Origin: an uncultured Synechococcus sp.
GTDB lineage: Bacteria > Cyanobacteriota > Cyanobacteriia > PCC-6307 > Cyanobiaceae
Length of the DNA: 37,795 nt
Direction of reading: 5' to 3'
Assembly (NCBI GenBank): GCA_903855705.1
Contig: CAINZT010000209.1
Coordinates: 1-37,795 of the forward strand
The notes beneath the pieces are model-generated. The model was given only the letters and a program-made list of their open reading frames with translations, searched no databases and was not told the origin of the DNA. The translations under genes were made by a program, and so were the position numbers. Below are positions 24,149-34,014 of the stretch, one piece after another; the stretch's first letter is position 1; each line of letters starts with the position of its first letter.

Positions 24149-25303
24149 CTAGGCAGGTTGGTTGCTGGGCCCGCTCCGGTGCCAGGCCAGGGCTTGGGCC
24201 GATCCACTCCAGCGCAGGGTCTCGGCGAGGGGCATCCCCACCAGCAGGCTCTCGATCGGCCGGTCGTCGCCCAAGACCCGCCGGGGGGTGACCGTGGCGG
24301 CGGCGATGGTCGCTTCCGCCTCGCCGCCCCAACGGGCCAGGCGCCGCACCCCCTCCAGCAGGGGCAGGGTCACCCCCGCCAAGGTGCCGTCCTCGAGCCT
24401 GCAGGTGCCGTTTTGCACGATCAGATCGCGCTCATCCCAGCGGTGGCGACCATCGGCCAGGCCGTAGGGGGCGAGGGCATCGCTGACCAACACCAGTCGC
24501 TCGGGGGCTAGCCGTTGCAGCAACACCGCCATGGTCGGCGCCAGATGGACGCCATCGGCGATCAGGCCCAGGTGGACCCCGCCCCCCAGGAGTGCCGCTG
24601 CCACGGGCCCGGGCGCCCGGTGGTGCAGGCCGGCCATGGCGTTGAGGCTGTGGGTGAGCATCGACACCCCGGCGCCGAAGGCGGCGCCGGCCTCGGCCTC
24701 ATTGGCCTCGCTGTGGCCCAGGCACACAACGATGCCCAGCTCCTGCAGGGTTTGGATCACCTCACCGGCCCCCTCCAGTTCCGGGGCCAGGGTGACCAGA
24801 TCGATCTCCTCTTCAAAGCCGCCGATCCGCTCGAGCAAGGCGGTGCGGCTGGGCGCACACAAATGGATGGCGGGATGGGCGCCGCGGCGGGCGTGGGCCA
24901 GGAACGGTCCTTCCAGGTGGGCGCCGAGCAGGCGGCAGCGGCCGCTGCGGTGCCGCTGCCGGGCGGCTCTCAGCACGGCCAGGGCCTGGCGCAGGGGCGC
25001 CACGGCGCAGGTCACCAGGGTGGGGCAGATCGCTTCGACGCCATCGCGCCAGAGCAGCTCCAGCAAGGCTTCCAGCTGGGGCAGGTCAGCCTCGCTCAAT
25101 TCCGGGAAGGCCAGGCTCAGGCCGCCATTGATCTGCAGGTCCACCCCGGCGGGACTGAGCCAGTCGCCCTGCCAGTCGACGCCGGCCGCGGCGCTGCGGG
25201 GGGCCAGGGCCTCCACGGCGGCAATTTGGTCCTGGTCATCGAGGCCGATGCGCCAGAGCTGGGGGCCGCCCTGGGGCAGGCGGACATTGCTGAGCCAGCG
25301 CAT
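24149..25303 (-). CDS. nagA: N-acetylglucosamine-6-phosphate deacetylase (NagA)
   Basis: Amidohydrolase-type enzyme that deacetylates GlcNAc-6-P in amino-sugar/cell-wall recycling. 384 residues from ATG at 25303. Key residues: the E. coli-like DLQING N-terminal metal region (55-60), Glu131 in GAHLEGPF, His197 in CLGHSEAN, His218 in LTHSLNAM and the catalytic Asp275 in LVSDALAPYG. The open frame continues 123 codons upstream, but that is antisense to purE and has no family similarity. It is divergent from purE with 48 bp between starts. In this clade the nagA-chlM neighbourhood is, as I recall, common. Confidence 0.92.
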   Translation of the reverse strand: MRWLSNVRLPQGGPQLWRIGLDDQDQIAAVEALAPRSAAAGVDWQGDWLSPAGVDLQINGGLSLAFPELSEADLPQLEALLELLWRDGVEAICPTLVTCAVAPLRQALAVLRAARQRHRSGRCRLLGAHLEGPFLAHARRGAHPAIHLCAPSRTALLERIGGFEEEIDLVTLAPELEGAGEVIQTLQELGIVVCLGHSEANEAEAGAAFGAGVSMLTHSLNAMAGLHHRAPGPVAAALLGGGVHLGLIADGVHLAPTMAVLLQRLAPERLVLVSDALAPYGLADGRHRWDERDLIVQNGTCRLEDGTLAGVTLPLLEGVRRLARWGGEAEATIAAATVTPRRVLGDDRPIESLLVGMPLAETLRWSGSAQALAWHRSGPSNQPA

Positions 25304-25351
25304 CGAGACAACTCCCGCCGGGGGAGGGCGAAGGGGTGCTGAAGCGGGAGA

Positions 25352-25990
25352 ATGCCATCCTCGCCGCTCCATCGCCCGTTTCATCCCATGGCCGCTGCCC
25401 CGCGCGACTCCGGCGCTGCCCCCGTGCCCGGCGACCCGGCCCCCGGGCCCGGCCACCAGGCCCCCCGGCCCCTGGTGGCGGTGGTGATGGGCAGCGATTC
25501 CGACCTGCCCACCATGGAGCCGGCGGTGGCCCTGTTGCAGCGGTTTGGCGTTGGCGTTGAGGTGCGGGTGCTTTCGGCCCACCGCACGCCCCTGGAGATG
25601 GTGGCCTTTGCCCAGGCGGCCGCCGGCCGGGGCCTCAAGGTGGTGATCGCCGGCGCCGGCGGCGCCGCCCACCTGCCCGGCATGGTCGCCTCACTCACCA
25701 CCCTGCCGGTGATTGGCGTGCCGGTGCAGAGCCGGGCCCTCTCGGGCGTGGATTCGCTCCATTCGATCGTGCAGATGCCCGCCGGCATCCCGGTGGCCAC
25801 CGTGGCGATCGGCAATGGGATGAATGCCGGCCTGCTGGCGGTGCAGATCCTCGCCACCGCCGACGCCGGCCTGGCCGATCAGCTGCTCGCCTATCGCCGC
25901 GATCTCCATGGCCAGGTGACCAGCAAAGATGCCCGCCTGCAGGAGCTGGGCAGTGCGGCCTACCTGGAGGCGATGGCGGGGCCGCGATGA
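25352..25990 (+). CDS. purE: N5-carboxyaminoimidazole ribonucleotide mutase (PurE)
   Basis: Purine-synthesis mutase converting N5-CAIR to CAIR; acts with PurK. Motifs of class I PurE are complete: [43 protein letters not shown], and [20 protein letters not shown]. The first about 40 residues are a Pro/Ala/Gly-rich extension. Start at 25352 or ATG at 25388; neither has a well-placed ribosome binding site. The stop overlaps the start of the next gene (ATGA), so the two are translationally coupled. Confidence 0.94.
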   Translation: MPSSPLHRPFHPMAAAPRDSGAAPVPGDPAPGPGHQAPRPLVAVVMGSDSDLPTMEPAVALLQRFGVGVEVRVLSAHRTPLEMVAFAQAAAGRGLKVVIAGAGGAAHLPGMVASLTTLPVIGVPVQSRALSGVDSLHSIVQMPAGIPVATVAIGNGMNAGLLAVQILATADAGLADQLLAYRRDLHGQVTSKDARLQELGSAAYLEAMAGPR

Positions 25991-27165
25991 TCGAGCGTCT
26001 GGTGCTGCCGCCCTGGCTCCGGCTGGGCCTGATCCTGCCCCTGCTGGTGCTCAACCTCTGGGTGTTGCGCCAGTTGCTGCTGCCCCTGGCGCCCTTCCCG
26101 GCCCTGTTTATCGGGGCGGCCCTCATCGCCTTCCTGCTCGACATTCCCACCCGCTGGCTGCACGGCCGCGGCCTGCCCCGGGGCCTGGCGGTGCTGTTGG
26201 TGGTGGGGCTGGGGCTGGGCCTACTGGTGCTCTCCGCCCTCTGGCTCGTGCCCCGGCTGGTGGAACAGCTGGTGGGGCTGATCAATGTCCTGCCGGGCTG
26301 GCTATCCGAGGGGGAGCGCTGGCTCAAGGTGCTCGAGCAGTGGGCCGCCGAGCGGGGCCTGCCCACGGAATTCGGCGACCTCAGCAGCAGCCTGTTGACC
26401 CGCACCAGCCAGGTGGCCAGCCAGCTGAGCCAGAGGCTGCTCAGCCTGCTCGGGGCAACCGTTGGTCTCACGGTCAACACCTTGATCGTCACGGTGCTGG
26501 CGGTATTTCTGTTGCTCGGCGGTGAGGCGATCGTGGCCGGCCTGGCCCGCTGGCTGCCGGCCGCCTGGAGTGGCCTGCTGCTCACCACCTTGGGCCGCAC
26601 CTTCCGGGGCTATTTCGCCGGCCAGGTGGTGCTGGCCCTGATCCTCAGCGGCGCCCAGATGGTGGTGTTCACCCTGCTGGGTATTCCCTATGGGGTGTTG
26701 TTTGCCGTGCTGATCGGCTTCACCACCCTGGTCCCCTATGCCAGTGCCGTCACGATCGTTCTGGTGAGCTTGCTGCTGGCTTTGGAGGATCCCCGCACCG
26801 GCCTGGAGGTGCTGGCGGCGGCGATCAGCGTGGGCCAGGTCGTGGACCAGGTGATCCAGCCCCGGCTCATGGGCAGCATCGTCGGCCTGCAGCCCGCCTG
26901 GCTGCTGGTGAGCCTGCCCTTGGGTGCCCGCTTCGGCAGCTTGATGGGCCTGGGCGAGCTGCTTGGTCTGCTGCTGGCCGTGCCGGTGGCCAGCTGCCTG
27001 AAAACCTTCCTCGATGCCTGGGCCACCCAGCTCGGCTTGCCCGAGGTCCCCGGCGTGCCCGAGGCCACTGGTTTGCCCGAGACCACTCCCTTGCCCAAGA
27101 ACCACGGCTTGCCCCAGGACCACGGCTTGCCCCAGGACCCCAGCCCTAGGCCGCCGCCGGAATGA
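25987..27165 (+). CDS. AI-2E family (PerM-like) transporter
   Basis: 392-residue membrane protein of the AI-2E exporter superfamily: seven to eight spans, with the conserved [16 protein letters not shown] and [20 protein letters not shown] region that marks the family. The substrate is unknown; the AI-2 name does not imply quorum sensing. The C-terminal 40 residues form degenerate GLPxx repeats ([25 protein letters not shown]). ATGA overlap with purE; the end overlaps cysC (convergent) by 20 bp. Confidence 0.85.
   Translation: MIERLVLPPWLRLGLILPLLVLNLWVLRQLLLPLAPFPALFIGAALIAFLLDIPTRWLHGRGLPRGLAVLLVVGLGLGLLVLSALWLVPRLVEQLVGLINVLPGWLSEGERWLKVLEQWAAERGLPTEFGDLSSSLLTRTSQVASQLSQRLLSLLGATVGLTVNTLIVTVLAVFLLLGGEAIVAGLARWLPAAWSGLLLTTLGRTFRGYFAGQVVLALILSGAQMVVFTLLGIPYGVLFAVLIGFTTLVPYASAVTIVLVSLLLALEDPRTGLEVLAAAISVGQVVDQVIQPRLMGSIVGLQPAWLLVSLPLGARFGSLMGLGELLGLLLAVPVASCLKTFLDAWATQLGLPEVPGVPEATGLPETTPLPKNHGLPQDHGLPQDPSPRPPPE
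27103..27138 (+). repeat. 18-bp perfect tandem repeat in the permease tail
   Basis: Two perfect adjacent copies of CACGGCTTGCCCCAGGAC (27103-27120 and 27121-27138), at the end of a longer degenerate GLP-encoding stretch from about 27034. In frame, so copy number changes keep the reading frame. Confidence 0.65.
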
Positions 27166-27802
27166 TCCCCTGCTCCTGCAGGTAGGTGATCACCTGGCTG
27201 ACGCAGTCGTCCAGGGACTGGCTGCCAGTCTCAACGCGTAGTTCGGGCTGCACGGGCTCTTCGTACGGGCTGGAGATACCAGTGAAATCCTTGATCACGC
27301 CGGCCCGGGCCTTGGCATAGAGCCCCTTGGTGTCGCGGGTTTCGCAGGCGGCTAGGTCGGCGGCACAGTGCACCTCGATGAAGTCCCCCTCCGGCACCAG
27401 CGCCCGGACCCGATCGCGGTCGGCTCGGAACGGGGACACGAACGCGGTCAGCACCACCACCCCCGCATCCACGAACAACTTGGCCATCTCACCGATGCGC
27501 CGGATGTTCTCAGTGCGGTCGGCATCGGAGAAGCCCAGGTCCTGGCAGAGGCCATGGCGCACGTTGTCGCCATCGAGCACATAGCAGGAGAGGCCCTGTT
27601 CAAACAGGGCCGAATTGACGGCGTTGGCCAGGGTGCTCTTGCCGGCGCCCGAGAGACCGGTGAACCAAAGAAGGGCGCTGCGGTGACCGCGCTGGTGGGC
27701 CCGGGCCGCCCGATCCACCGAGGAGTGGTGCCACACGATGTTGGTGGAGGCACCCTTGGTGGTGAGGGGGCTAGGGCTGGAAGTCGGGCTGGGGGCGGAC
27801 AT
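27146..27802 (-). CDS. cysC: adenylyl-sulfate kinase (CysC)
   Basis: Phosphorylates adenosine 5'-phosphosulfate to PAPS in sulfate assimilation. 218 residues. Marks: P-loop [45 protein letters not shown], and the family ending in [13 protein letters not shown]. The first about 20 residues are a Ser/Pro-rich extension. ATG start. It lies 105 bp downstream of a TauE/SafE permease on the same strand, both with possible sulfur roles. Confidence 0.94.
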   Translation of the reverse strand: MSAPSPTSSPSPLTTKGASTNIVWHHSSVDRAARAHQRGHRSALLWFTGLSGAGKSTLANAVNSALFEQGLSCYVLDGDNVRHGLCQDLGFSDADRTENIRRIGEMAKLFVDAGVVVLTAFVSPFRADRDRVRALVPEGDFIEVHCAADLAACETRDTKGLYAKARAGVIKDFTGISSPYEEPVQPELRVETGSQSLDDCVSQVITYLQEQGIIPAAA

Positions 27803-27907
27803 GGGCGCGGGCGACGGCCGGATCGATGCTGGCCATTCTCCCCACCGGGGTGGGGGCGAGCTCCCGGGCCGGCGTCCACCGAGGAAGGGGGGGCCAGCGG
27901 CCCGGGC

Positions 27908-28759
27908 TCAAAAGCTCTTAACCAGCAGCGAAATCCCCATCACCAGGGAGAGGACCTCGAAGGCGCGCTTCACCAGCCGGCTGCCCTTGGCGATGGCCAG
28001 GTGGGCCCCCAAGTAACCGCCGGCGATCGAACCGGCCAGGAGCACCGGCACCCAGCTCCAGGCGATCTGGCCCTGGATCCCCAGGGTGAGGGCGCCGGCG
28101 CCGTTCCAGAACAGGCCCACCAGGATCAGGGTGTAGGCCACGGCCCGGCCGTAGTCGAGGCCAAACCAGCGCACCAGCCACAGGGTCACAAACAGGCCGG
28201 TGCCGGAGGTGAGCGAGCCGTTGAGGAATCCGATGGCGAACAGCCCCGCGCCGCCGATGGCCAGGCCGCGCCGATCCAGCTGGCGCACGGTGCTGACGCT
28301 GCCCAGCTGGGGTTGGCTGATCGAATAAAGCCCTAGGGCGATGGTGAGCAGCCCCAGCAGCAGGGTGCAGAGCTTGGGGGGCAAGGCCAGCACCACCCGG
28401 GCCCCCAGCACCACCCCCGGCAAGCCGCAGACCAGCACGAAGGCCGCCAACCGCGGATTCAGGGACCGCTCGCGGGCATGGCGCAGGCTCGCGCCCACCC
28501 CCAGGGCCACGCTGGCCAGCTTGTGGGTGGCCAGGGCCAAGGGAAAACTCAGCCCCAGCAGGATCAGCACCGGCAGTTGCACCAACCCGGCGCCGCCCCC
28601 CGCCAGGGCCGAGAGCAGGTTGGCCACCAAGGAGGCCGCAAACAGGCCCAGTTGCAGCAGTAGATCGGCGGGGGTGATCACCGCGGGCAACCAGAGGGCC
28701 AGGGGGCTGGGGCCAGGAACGACAACCAGGGATAGGTCGTTCAAAGGAAGGGGGCTCAT
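27908..28759 (-). CDS. TauE/SafE family permease
   Basis: 283-residue membrane protein with about eight spans of the TauE/SafE (anion/sulfite exporter) family: LSALAGGGAGLVQLPVLILL with the Gly-rich motif, and the repeated half GFLNGSLTSGTGLFVTLWLV. Proposed role is export of sulfite or another small organic/inorganic sulfur anion; the neighbour cysC supports a sulfur role but is not proof. The start codon overlaps the stop of the upstream SUI1 gene (ATGA). Confidence 0.85.
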   Translation of the reverse strand: MSPLPLNDLSLVVVPGPSPLALWLPAVITPADLLLQLGLFAASLVANLLSALAGGGAGLVQLPVLILLGLSFPLALATHKLASVALGVGASLRHARERSLNPRLAAFVLVCGLPGVVLGARVVLALPPKLCTLLLGLLTIALGLYSISQPQLGSVSTVRQLDRRGLAIGGAGLFAIGFLNGSLTSGTGLFVTLWLVRWFGLDYGRAVAYTLILVGLFWNGAGALTLGIQGQIAWSWVPVLLAGSIAGGYLGAHLAIAKGSRLVKRAFEVLSLVMGISLLVKSF

Positions 28760-29106
28760 CCCCCCGCCTGCTTGGGCCGGTAGCCCGCCTTCTCCAGGGC
28801 TGACAGGGCCGGGGCCACCTGATCACCCTGCAGTTCGATCACGCCGTCCTTGAGGGTGCCGCCGGTGCCGGCGTGGGCCTTGAGCTGTTTGAGCAGGGTC
28901 TTGAGCTCGGCCTCGGGGGCCTCTAGGCCCGTGATCGCGGTCACCAACTTGCCGCCCTTGCCGGCCTTGGTGCGCTGCACCCGCACCCGTTGCTGGGCCT
29001 TGGCGGCAGGTTCGGCGCCACCGCCCTGGCCAGGACTAGTCCCGGGCCCAGGGCTGCGTTGCAGGCTTTCTGGTCTACTGAATTCCTGCCAGCCGCCCTT
29101 GGCCAT
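28756..29106 (-). CDS. SUI1/eIF1-like translation initiation factor
   Basis: 116 residues. The SUI1 domain is in the C-terminal half: VRVQRTKAGKGGKLVTAITG then LKQLKAHAGTGGTLKDGVIE and ELQGDQVAPALSALEKAGY. Bacterial members (YciH type) influence initiation fidelity. ATG at 29106 is the family start (MAKGGWQEF); the frame extends further upstream but that part is low-complexity. It overlaps the TauE/SafE gene and is divergent from trpB (about 190 bp). Confidence 0.9.
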   Translation of the reverse strand: MAKGGWQEFSRPESLQRSPGPGTSPGQGGGAEPAAKAQQRVRVQRTKAGKGGKLVTAITGLEAPEAELKTLLKQLKAHAGTGGTLKDGVIELQGDQVAPALSALEKAGYRPKQAGG

Positions 29107-29298
29107 GGTGGTGCCCGTTGCTGGCTCCAGTTCAGCGCAGGACGGGTCCCGGCCAGAACCGAAATCAGCACCGACCTGGCCATCGGCCCTAACTGCCTGG
29201 CCAAGCTGCCTGGCCAAGCCCCCTGACCCGCCGCCCAAGCCTTGGGCGCCCTTCCCCCTGGCCGCTTCCTACGCTGGGACCCTCTTGCACCGCCGCCG

Positions 29299-30558
29299 GT
29301 GACCAGCACCGTCCCTGCCCTAACCGTTGACCCCGCGGCGCTGGAACCAGCCGTGCGACCCAACGCCCTAGGCCGCTTTGGCCCGTTCGGCGGCCAATAC
29401 GTGCCTGAAACCCTGATCCCCGCCTTGGCGGAGCTCGAGGCGGCCGCCGCCGAGGCCTGGCAGGACCCGGCCTTCACCGAGCGCCTCAACCACCTGCTCA
29501 AGAACTACGTCGGCCGCCCCACTCCCCTCTACGAGGCCGAACGGCTCACCGACCACTACCGCCGCGCCGATGGTGGGCCCCGCATCTGGCTGAAGCGGGA
29601 AGACCTCAACCACACCGGCGCCCACAAGATCAACAACGCCCTTGGTCAGGCCCTGTTGGCCCTGCGTATGGGCAAAAAACGGATCATTGCCGAAACCGGC
29701 GCCGGCCAGCACGGGGTCGCCACGGCCACGGTCTGTGCCCGCTTCGGCCTCGAATGCGTGATCTATATGGGCGCCGAGGACATGCGCCGCCAGGCCCTCA
29801 ATGTGGTCCGCATGCGGCTGCTGGGCGCCACCGTCGAGTCCGTGACGGCTGGCACAGCAACCCTCAAGGACGCCACCAGCGAGGCGATTCGTGACTGGGT
29901 CACCAACGTGGAGACCACCCACTACATCCTTGGCTCGGTCGCCGGCCCCCATCCCTTCCCGATGCTGGTGCGCGACTTCCACGCCGTGATCGGCGTGGAG
30001 ACCAAGCGCCAGTGCCAGGAGGCCTTCGGCCGCTTGCCCGATGTGTTGGTGGCCTGCGTGGGCGGTGGCTCCAACGCCATGGGCCTGTTCCATCCTTTTG
30101 TGCAGGACACCTCGGTGCGCCTGATTGGTGTGGAGGCGGCCGGCGATGGCGTCGCCACCGGTCGCCATGCGGCCACGATTACCGAGGGTCGGGTGGGGGT
30201 GCTCCATGGCGCCATGAGCCTGCTGCTCCAGGACGAGGAGGGCCAGGTGCAGGAAGCCCACTCGATCAGCGCCGGCCTCGATTACCCCGGCGTCGGTCCG
30301 GAGCACAGCTACTTCAAGGAGATCGGCCGGGCCGAATACGGCGCCGTCACCGACAGCGAAGCCCTGGCGGCCCTGCAGTTGGTCTGCAAGCTCGAAGGCA
30401 TCATCCCGGCCCTGGAAACGGCCCACGCCTTCGCCTGGCTCGACACCATCTGCCCCACCCTGGCCCCTGGCACCGAAGTGGTGCTCAACCTCTCCGGCCG
30501 CGGCGACAAGGATGTGAACACCGTGGCTGACAAGCTCGGCGACCAGCTGGGCCGTTAG
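29299..30558 (+). CDS. trpB: tryptophan synthase beta chain (TrpB)
   Basis: Condenses indole and serine to tryptophan, with TrpA. 419 residues from the GTG start at 29299 (MTSTVPAL...). Marks: [20 protein letters not shown], the PLP Lys in [35 protein letters not shown], and [13 protein letters not shown]. The frame extends back to 29242, but the family starts at GTG. Convergent with hrcA, with 73 bp between. No trp leader peptide is visible upstream. Confidence 0.96.
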   Translation: MTSTVPALTVDPAALEPAVRPNALGRFGPFGGQYVPETLIPALAELEAAAAEAWQDPAFTERLNHLLKNYVGRPTPLYEAERLTDHYRRADGGPRIWLKREDLNHTGAHKINNALGQALLALRMGKKRIIAETGAGQHGVATATVCARFGLECVIYMGAEDMRRQALNVVRMRLLGATVESVTAGTATLKDATSEAIRDWVTNVETTHYILGSVAGPHPFPMLVRDFHAVIGVETKRQCQEAFGRLPDVLVACVGGGSNAMGLFHPFVQDTSVRLIGVEAAGDGVATGRHAATITEGRVGVLHGAMSLLLQDEEGQVQEAHSISAGLDYPGVGPEHSYFKEIGRAEYGAVTDSEALAALQLVCKLEGIIPALETAHAFAWLDTICPTLAPGTEVVLNLSGRGDKDVNTVADKLGDQLGR

Positions 30559-30631
30559 GGACGGTCCTAGCAACCCAGGGAGGCGCACCAATCGGCCCAG
30601 CTAGGTCAGACCAGGTACGCGGGAGGGCGAG

Positions 30632-31666
30632 TCAGCCCAGCAGCTGCTGCAGGATCGTGGCCACCGACTGCACCGCCGCCCGGGCCGTGGCGTAGGCCAT
30701 GCGCATCGGACCCACCAGGGCCACCTGGCCCTGGCCGCCGCTGCCGGTGCGGTAGGGCGCCTGCACCACGGCGCACTCGCGCAGGGCCGGGTGGGGATGC
30801 TCCAGGCCGATCCAGACCCCGCCGATCGCCCCGGCCCCATCGGCCTGGAGGAGCTGCTGGGGGTCCTGCTCCACCAGCTGCAGCAGGGGCCGCAGGCTTT
30901 CGCTGCGGCTGAATTCCGGCTGGCTAAGTAGGCCCCCCAGGCCGAGGGACACGGCGCCGTCCTGCTCCAGGGGCCGGGCCTGGCGGTGGCTGCGCAAGCC
31001 CTGGCGCAGGAGGGAGCCGCTGCTGCGCAGCTGGGGCGGCAGGGTGCTCCAGTCGATCCGGCCGATGTTGTTTTGCTGCTCCAGTTGGGCGGTCGTCCAG
31101 CGCTCCAAAGCCGGCACCTCGGCGCGGACGGCGGCCGGCAGGCGCAGGTTGAGGCTGCTGGAGGCGGCGGCGCTTTCCACCAGGAACACCAACAGCCGGT
31201 CGCCGCTGGGCACCAGGCGCAGGGCCTGGAGCTGGGGCTGCTGGCGCTGGGGCCGGGTGATCAGGCTGAGCAGACCGGTGAGATCGGCCAGACGACGGGC
31301 CAGCTGCAGCAGCAGGTCATCGAGGGCGGCCCACTGCAGGCTGAGGCCGGCCAGTTCCCGCTCCAGCTGGCTGGCGGCGGCGCCGGGGGCCGGCAGCAGG
31401 CAGTTGACGTAATGGCGATAGCCCAGCTGGCTGGGCACCCGGCCGGCGGAGGGGTGGGGCTGGGTCAGCAGACCTTTCTGCTCCAGGGCCCCCATGGCGG
31501 AACGCACCGTGGCCGGACTGGCCGGCAGACCGAAGCGCCGCACCAGGGTGGAACTCCCCACCGGTTCCATCGTGTCGACGTAGTGCCGCACCGTCGCTTG
31601 CAGCACCTCCTGTTGGCGGCGGGGCAGCGCTTGCAAGGGAAATCGGGGGGGCTGGCGATCCTGCAA
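30632..31666 (-). CDS. hrcA: heat-inducible transcription repressor (HrcA)
   Basis: Repressor of heat-shock genes through the CIRCE operator. 344 residues in the frame. N-terminal winged helix: LPRRQQEVLQATVRHYV and TMEPVGSSTLVRRFGLPASP, then ATVRSAMGALEQKGLLTQPH and PSAGRVPSQLGYRHYV; C-terminal GPMRMAYATARAAVQSVATIL matches the HrcA end. The frame starts at TTG 31666; a second TTG a few codons later (LQALPRRQQ) is as plausible. No CIRCE inverted repeat is near it. Confidence 0.92.
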   Translation of the reverse strand: MQDRQPPRFPLQALPRRQQEVLQATVRHYVDTMEPVGSSTLVRRFGLPASPATVRSAMGALEQKGLLTQPHPSAGRVPSQLGYRHYVNCLLPAPGAAASQLERELAGLSLQWAALDDLLLQLARRLADLTGLLSLITRPQRQQPQLQALRLVPSGDRLLVFLVESAAASSSLNLRLPAAVRAEVPALERWTTAQLEQQNNIGRIDWSTLPPQLRSSGSLLRQGLRSHRQARPLEQDGAVSLGLGGLLSQPEFSRSESLRPLLQLVEQDPQQLLQADGAGAIGGVWIGLEHPHPALRECAVVQAPYRTGSGGQGQVALVGPMRMAYATARAAVQSVATILQQLLG

Positions 31667-31716
31667 TCGTAGGCGGGGTGCCAGGGGCTGCGGCGGTCCT
31701 GCTGCGCGGAAAGCCC

Positions 31717-31764
31717 GCTAGCTCTGAACGCCCATGGGCGCGGACCGCTTGCTAGCTCCGAACG
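31717..31764. repeat. imperfect direct repeat before hrcA
   Basis: GCTAGCTCTGAACG (31717-31730) and GCTAGCTCCGAACG (31751-31764), one mismatch, start-to-start 34 bp. An inverted pair GCGGTCC (31693-31699) / GGACCGC (31742-31748) lies around the first copy. The region is the 100-bp gap between the rhodanese stop and the hrcA start, so these could be operator or mRNA elements of hrcA. Confidence 0.5.
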
Positions 31765-31765
31765 A

Positions 31766-32110
31766 TCAGTAGCGCGGAACACTGGGATCGACTTCCACGC
31801 TCCAGGCTTCGATGCCCCCCTCCAGGTTCCAGACATCGCTGAAGCCCTGGGTCTCGATCAGCCAGGAGGCGAATTGCCAGCTGCGCATGCCCGCGTGGCA
31901 GAGCACCACCACTGGACGCTGGCGATCCAGCAGCTCCGGGATCTGATCGAGCCAGTCCTGGGAGCGGCTCAGGGGCAGGTGGATCACCGGCTGGTCTAGG
32001 GCGGCCAGCTCCAGTTCCTGGGCTTCGCGCACATCCACCAACTGCAAGGGTTCGCCCTGCTGCAGGCGGGCCTGCAGGTCTGGGGCCCGGAGGGGAAGGG
32101 GGGAGGCCAT
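31766..32110 (-). CDS. rhodanese-domain protein
   Basis: Single-domain sulfurtransferase-like protein, 114 residues from ATG at 32110. Marks: LQLVDVREAQELELAAL, and the active-site loop VVLCHAGMRSWQFASWL with the catalytic Cys. Substrate unknown. The frame extends to 32191 but overlaps the divergent DUF3352 gene; the internal ATG is the family-like start. Upstream of hrcA on the same strand, 100 bp apart. Confidence 0.9.
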   Translation of the reverse strand: MASPLPLRAPDLQARLQQGEPLQLVDVREAQELELAALDQPVIHLPLSRSQDWLDQIPELLDRQRPVVVLCHAGMRSWQFASWLIETQGFSDVWNLEGGIEAWSVEVDPSVPRY

Positions 32111-32189
32111 CGATGCAGTCGCTCTTGGGCCATGGGATGCCAAAGATCGGTCCGATGGATAAAGATGAGGCCACTCCTGCGTGCGGCGC

Positions 32190-33998
32190 ATGAAGGCCCG
32201 CCCTTTTCTGGCGGCCGTGTTGGCGGCAGCGGTTCTGCTCTTTGGTCTGGGGATCGGGGGCTGGTGGCTGTTGTTGGCGCGCAGTCCCCTGGCCCTGCAG
32301 CAGCACCCCCTCAGCCTGCCCCTGGCGGCCCAGTTTGTGCCCCGCAGCGTGCCCCTGAGCCTGCATTGGCTGGTGTCAGCGGATGAGCCGGCCGCCTACC
32401 TGCGGGCCGTGGCCCGGCCGGGTGAGCGGCGCCGGGCCGCCGCCGCCGCCGAACGCCTGCGCGATGGCGTCTTTGCCACTGCCGGCCTCGATTACGCCTC
32501 GGAATTGGCCCCCTGGCTGGGCGAGGAAATCAGCCTGGCCCTATTGACGCCCCCTGGGCCAGACCATCCGCCCGGCTGGGTGCTGGCCCTGCGCAGCCGC
32601 GATCCTGAGGGGGCCCGCCGTTTCCTGCAGCGCTTCTGGCAGACCCGCAGCCTGGCCGGCACCGACCTGCAGATCAGCAGCTACCGGGGGATGGGGCTGA
32701 TCAGTGGCCGCGGCGCCCTGATCGGCCAGCAAGCCCAGCCGATCGCCACGGCCCTGATCAACGACGACCTAGTGCTGATCGGCTCCGGCCGCGGCGCCCT
32801 GGAGCAGGCCCTTGATGTTTCCCAGATCGAGGAACTCAACCAGGCCGGCAGCCCCCAGTTGCAGCAGGCCGTCCGGCGCCTCGGTAAGGGCGTGGTGCTG
32901 CTCACGGCCAGGTCTGGAGCCCTGGGCACCTGGTTGGGCTTGCCCGATCCCGGCGCTGAACCTGGTGCCAGTCCCGGGGGGGCTTCCACCAAGGTCGCTT
33001 CGGGGACTCAACAGGCCCTAGCCCCTCTCCCTGGCCTGGCGGTCTCCGCGGCCGAAGCTCCCGGCGCTAGCGCCGGGGCCGTGCCTGCCCCCCGGGCCGC
33101 CGCCCTTGAGGAGCTGGTGCTGGCCCTCGCTCCGGCCGGTCGGGGCCTGGAGCTGACGGGCTTGCTGCAGCTGGGCCAGCCCCTGGCCCTGGCTCCCCTG
33201 AGGGATGGGGAATCGCTGCTTCAGCAGATCGCCCTGCCCGCCTCCAGCCTGGCCCTGGTCCAGAACCCGGCGGCCCTGCTGGCGAGCGAATCCCCCTGGC
33301 GTTCCCTGGCCACTGCCCTGTTGGCAAGGGCCCTGCCCCCAACGGCGGGGCCCTTGCCGGCCCTAGTGGCCGGCGCCGATGGCGGCCCCCTGCTCGGGGC
33401 CCGCTCCGAGCAGGGTTGGCTGCTGGGCAGCCGCCAAGACCAACCGGATCCCGCCGGCCTAACCGCTGCCCTGGCTGAAGCGGGCTACGCCCCTGCGCCG
33501 TTGCTGCTCAAGCAACGGCCCCTGCTGGTGTGGACCCAACTGCTCTCCAAGCCCGTGAAGGGCAACCCCGACCAGCTGCAGGCTCGCCTGGCCGGGGCCC
33601 GGGCTCCAGACCCTGACACCGGCTCCGATCTGGCCTGGTGGGCCGAGGGGCTGGCGGTGCTGGAGACCCAGCTGGAGGGCCACCATCCCCCCAAAGAGCG
33701 CCTGCAGCAGTTGCAGTCGCTCCAGTCGCCCCAGGCCCCTTTGCAATGGGCCATGGATGGGGCCACGGCCCGCAGCCTGCTGGCGGCCTGGCAGCCCTGG
33801 CGCCTGCTGGTGGGTCTCTCCAGTTCGGATGGCTCCCTGGCCGGGAGCGTGCGCGGCGCCGCCCTCAGCCTGGAGGCCGATCCAGCCGGGGCTGGCGAGC
33901 GTCCCCCCGGCACCGGCCCAGCAGACCTGGCGGCTCCCGCTTCGGCGAGCGGTGACACGCTGCTCCGGCTGCGGGGCCTGCTGCAGTTCCAGGGTTAA
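32190..33998 (+). CDS. DUF3352 protein, membrane-anchored
   Basis: 602 residues from ATG 32190 (GTG 32181 is an alternative). One N-terminal span (FLAAVLAAAVLLFGLGIGGW) anchors a large extracytoplasmic domain. Family marks of DUF3352: SLHWLVSADEPAAYLRAV, AGLDYASELAPWLGEEISLALL, LALRSRDPEGARRFLQRFW. Function unknown. Located between rhodanese and sixA; the arrangement DUF3352-sixA-gltA-ndhA is, as I recall, conserved in picocyanobacteria. An Ala/Pro-rich insertion (about 255-305) is poorly conserved in type. Confidence 0.83.
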   Translation: MKARPFLAAVLAAAVLLFGLGIGGWWLLLARSPLALQQHPLSLPLAAQFVPRSVPLSLHWLVSADEPAAYLRAVARPGERRRAAAAAERLRDGVFATAGLDYASELAPWLGEEISLALLTPPGPDHPPGWVLALRSRDPEGARRFLQRFWQTRSLAGTDLQISSYRGMGLISGRGALIGQQAQPIATALINDDLVLIGSGRGALEQALDVSQIEELNQAGSPQLQQAVRRLGKGVVLLTARSGALGTWLGLPDPGAEPGASPGGASTKVASGTQQALAPLPGLAVSAAEAPGASAGAVPAPRAAALEELVLALAPAGRGLELTGLLQLGQPLALAPLRDGESLLQQIALPASSLALVQNPAALLASESPWRSLATALLARALPPTAGPLPALVAGADGGPLLGARSEQGWLLGSRQDQPDPAGLTAALAEAGYAPAPLLLKQRPLLVWTQLLSKPVKGNPDQLQARLAGARAPDPDTGSDLAWWAEGLAVLETQLEGHHPPKERLQQLQSLQSPQAPLQWAMDGATARSLLAAWQPWRLLVGLSSSDGSLAGSVRGAALSLEADPAGAGERPPGTGPADLAAPASASGDTLLRLRGLLQFQG

Positions 33999-34014
33999 TC
34001 AAGAGGCACTGACG

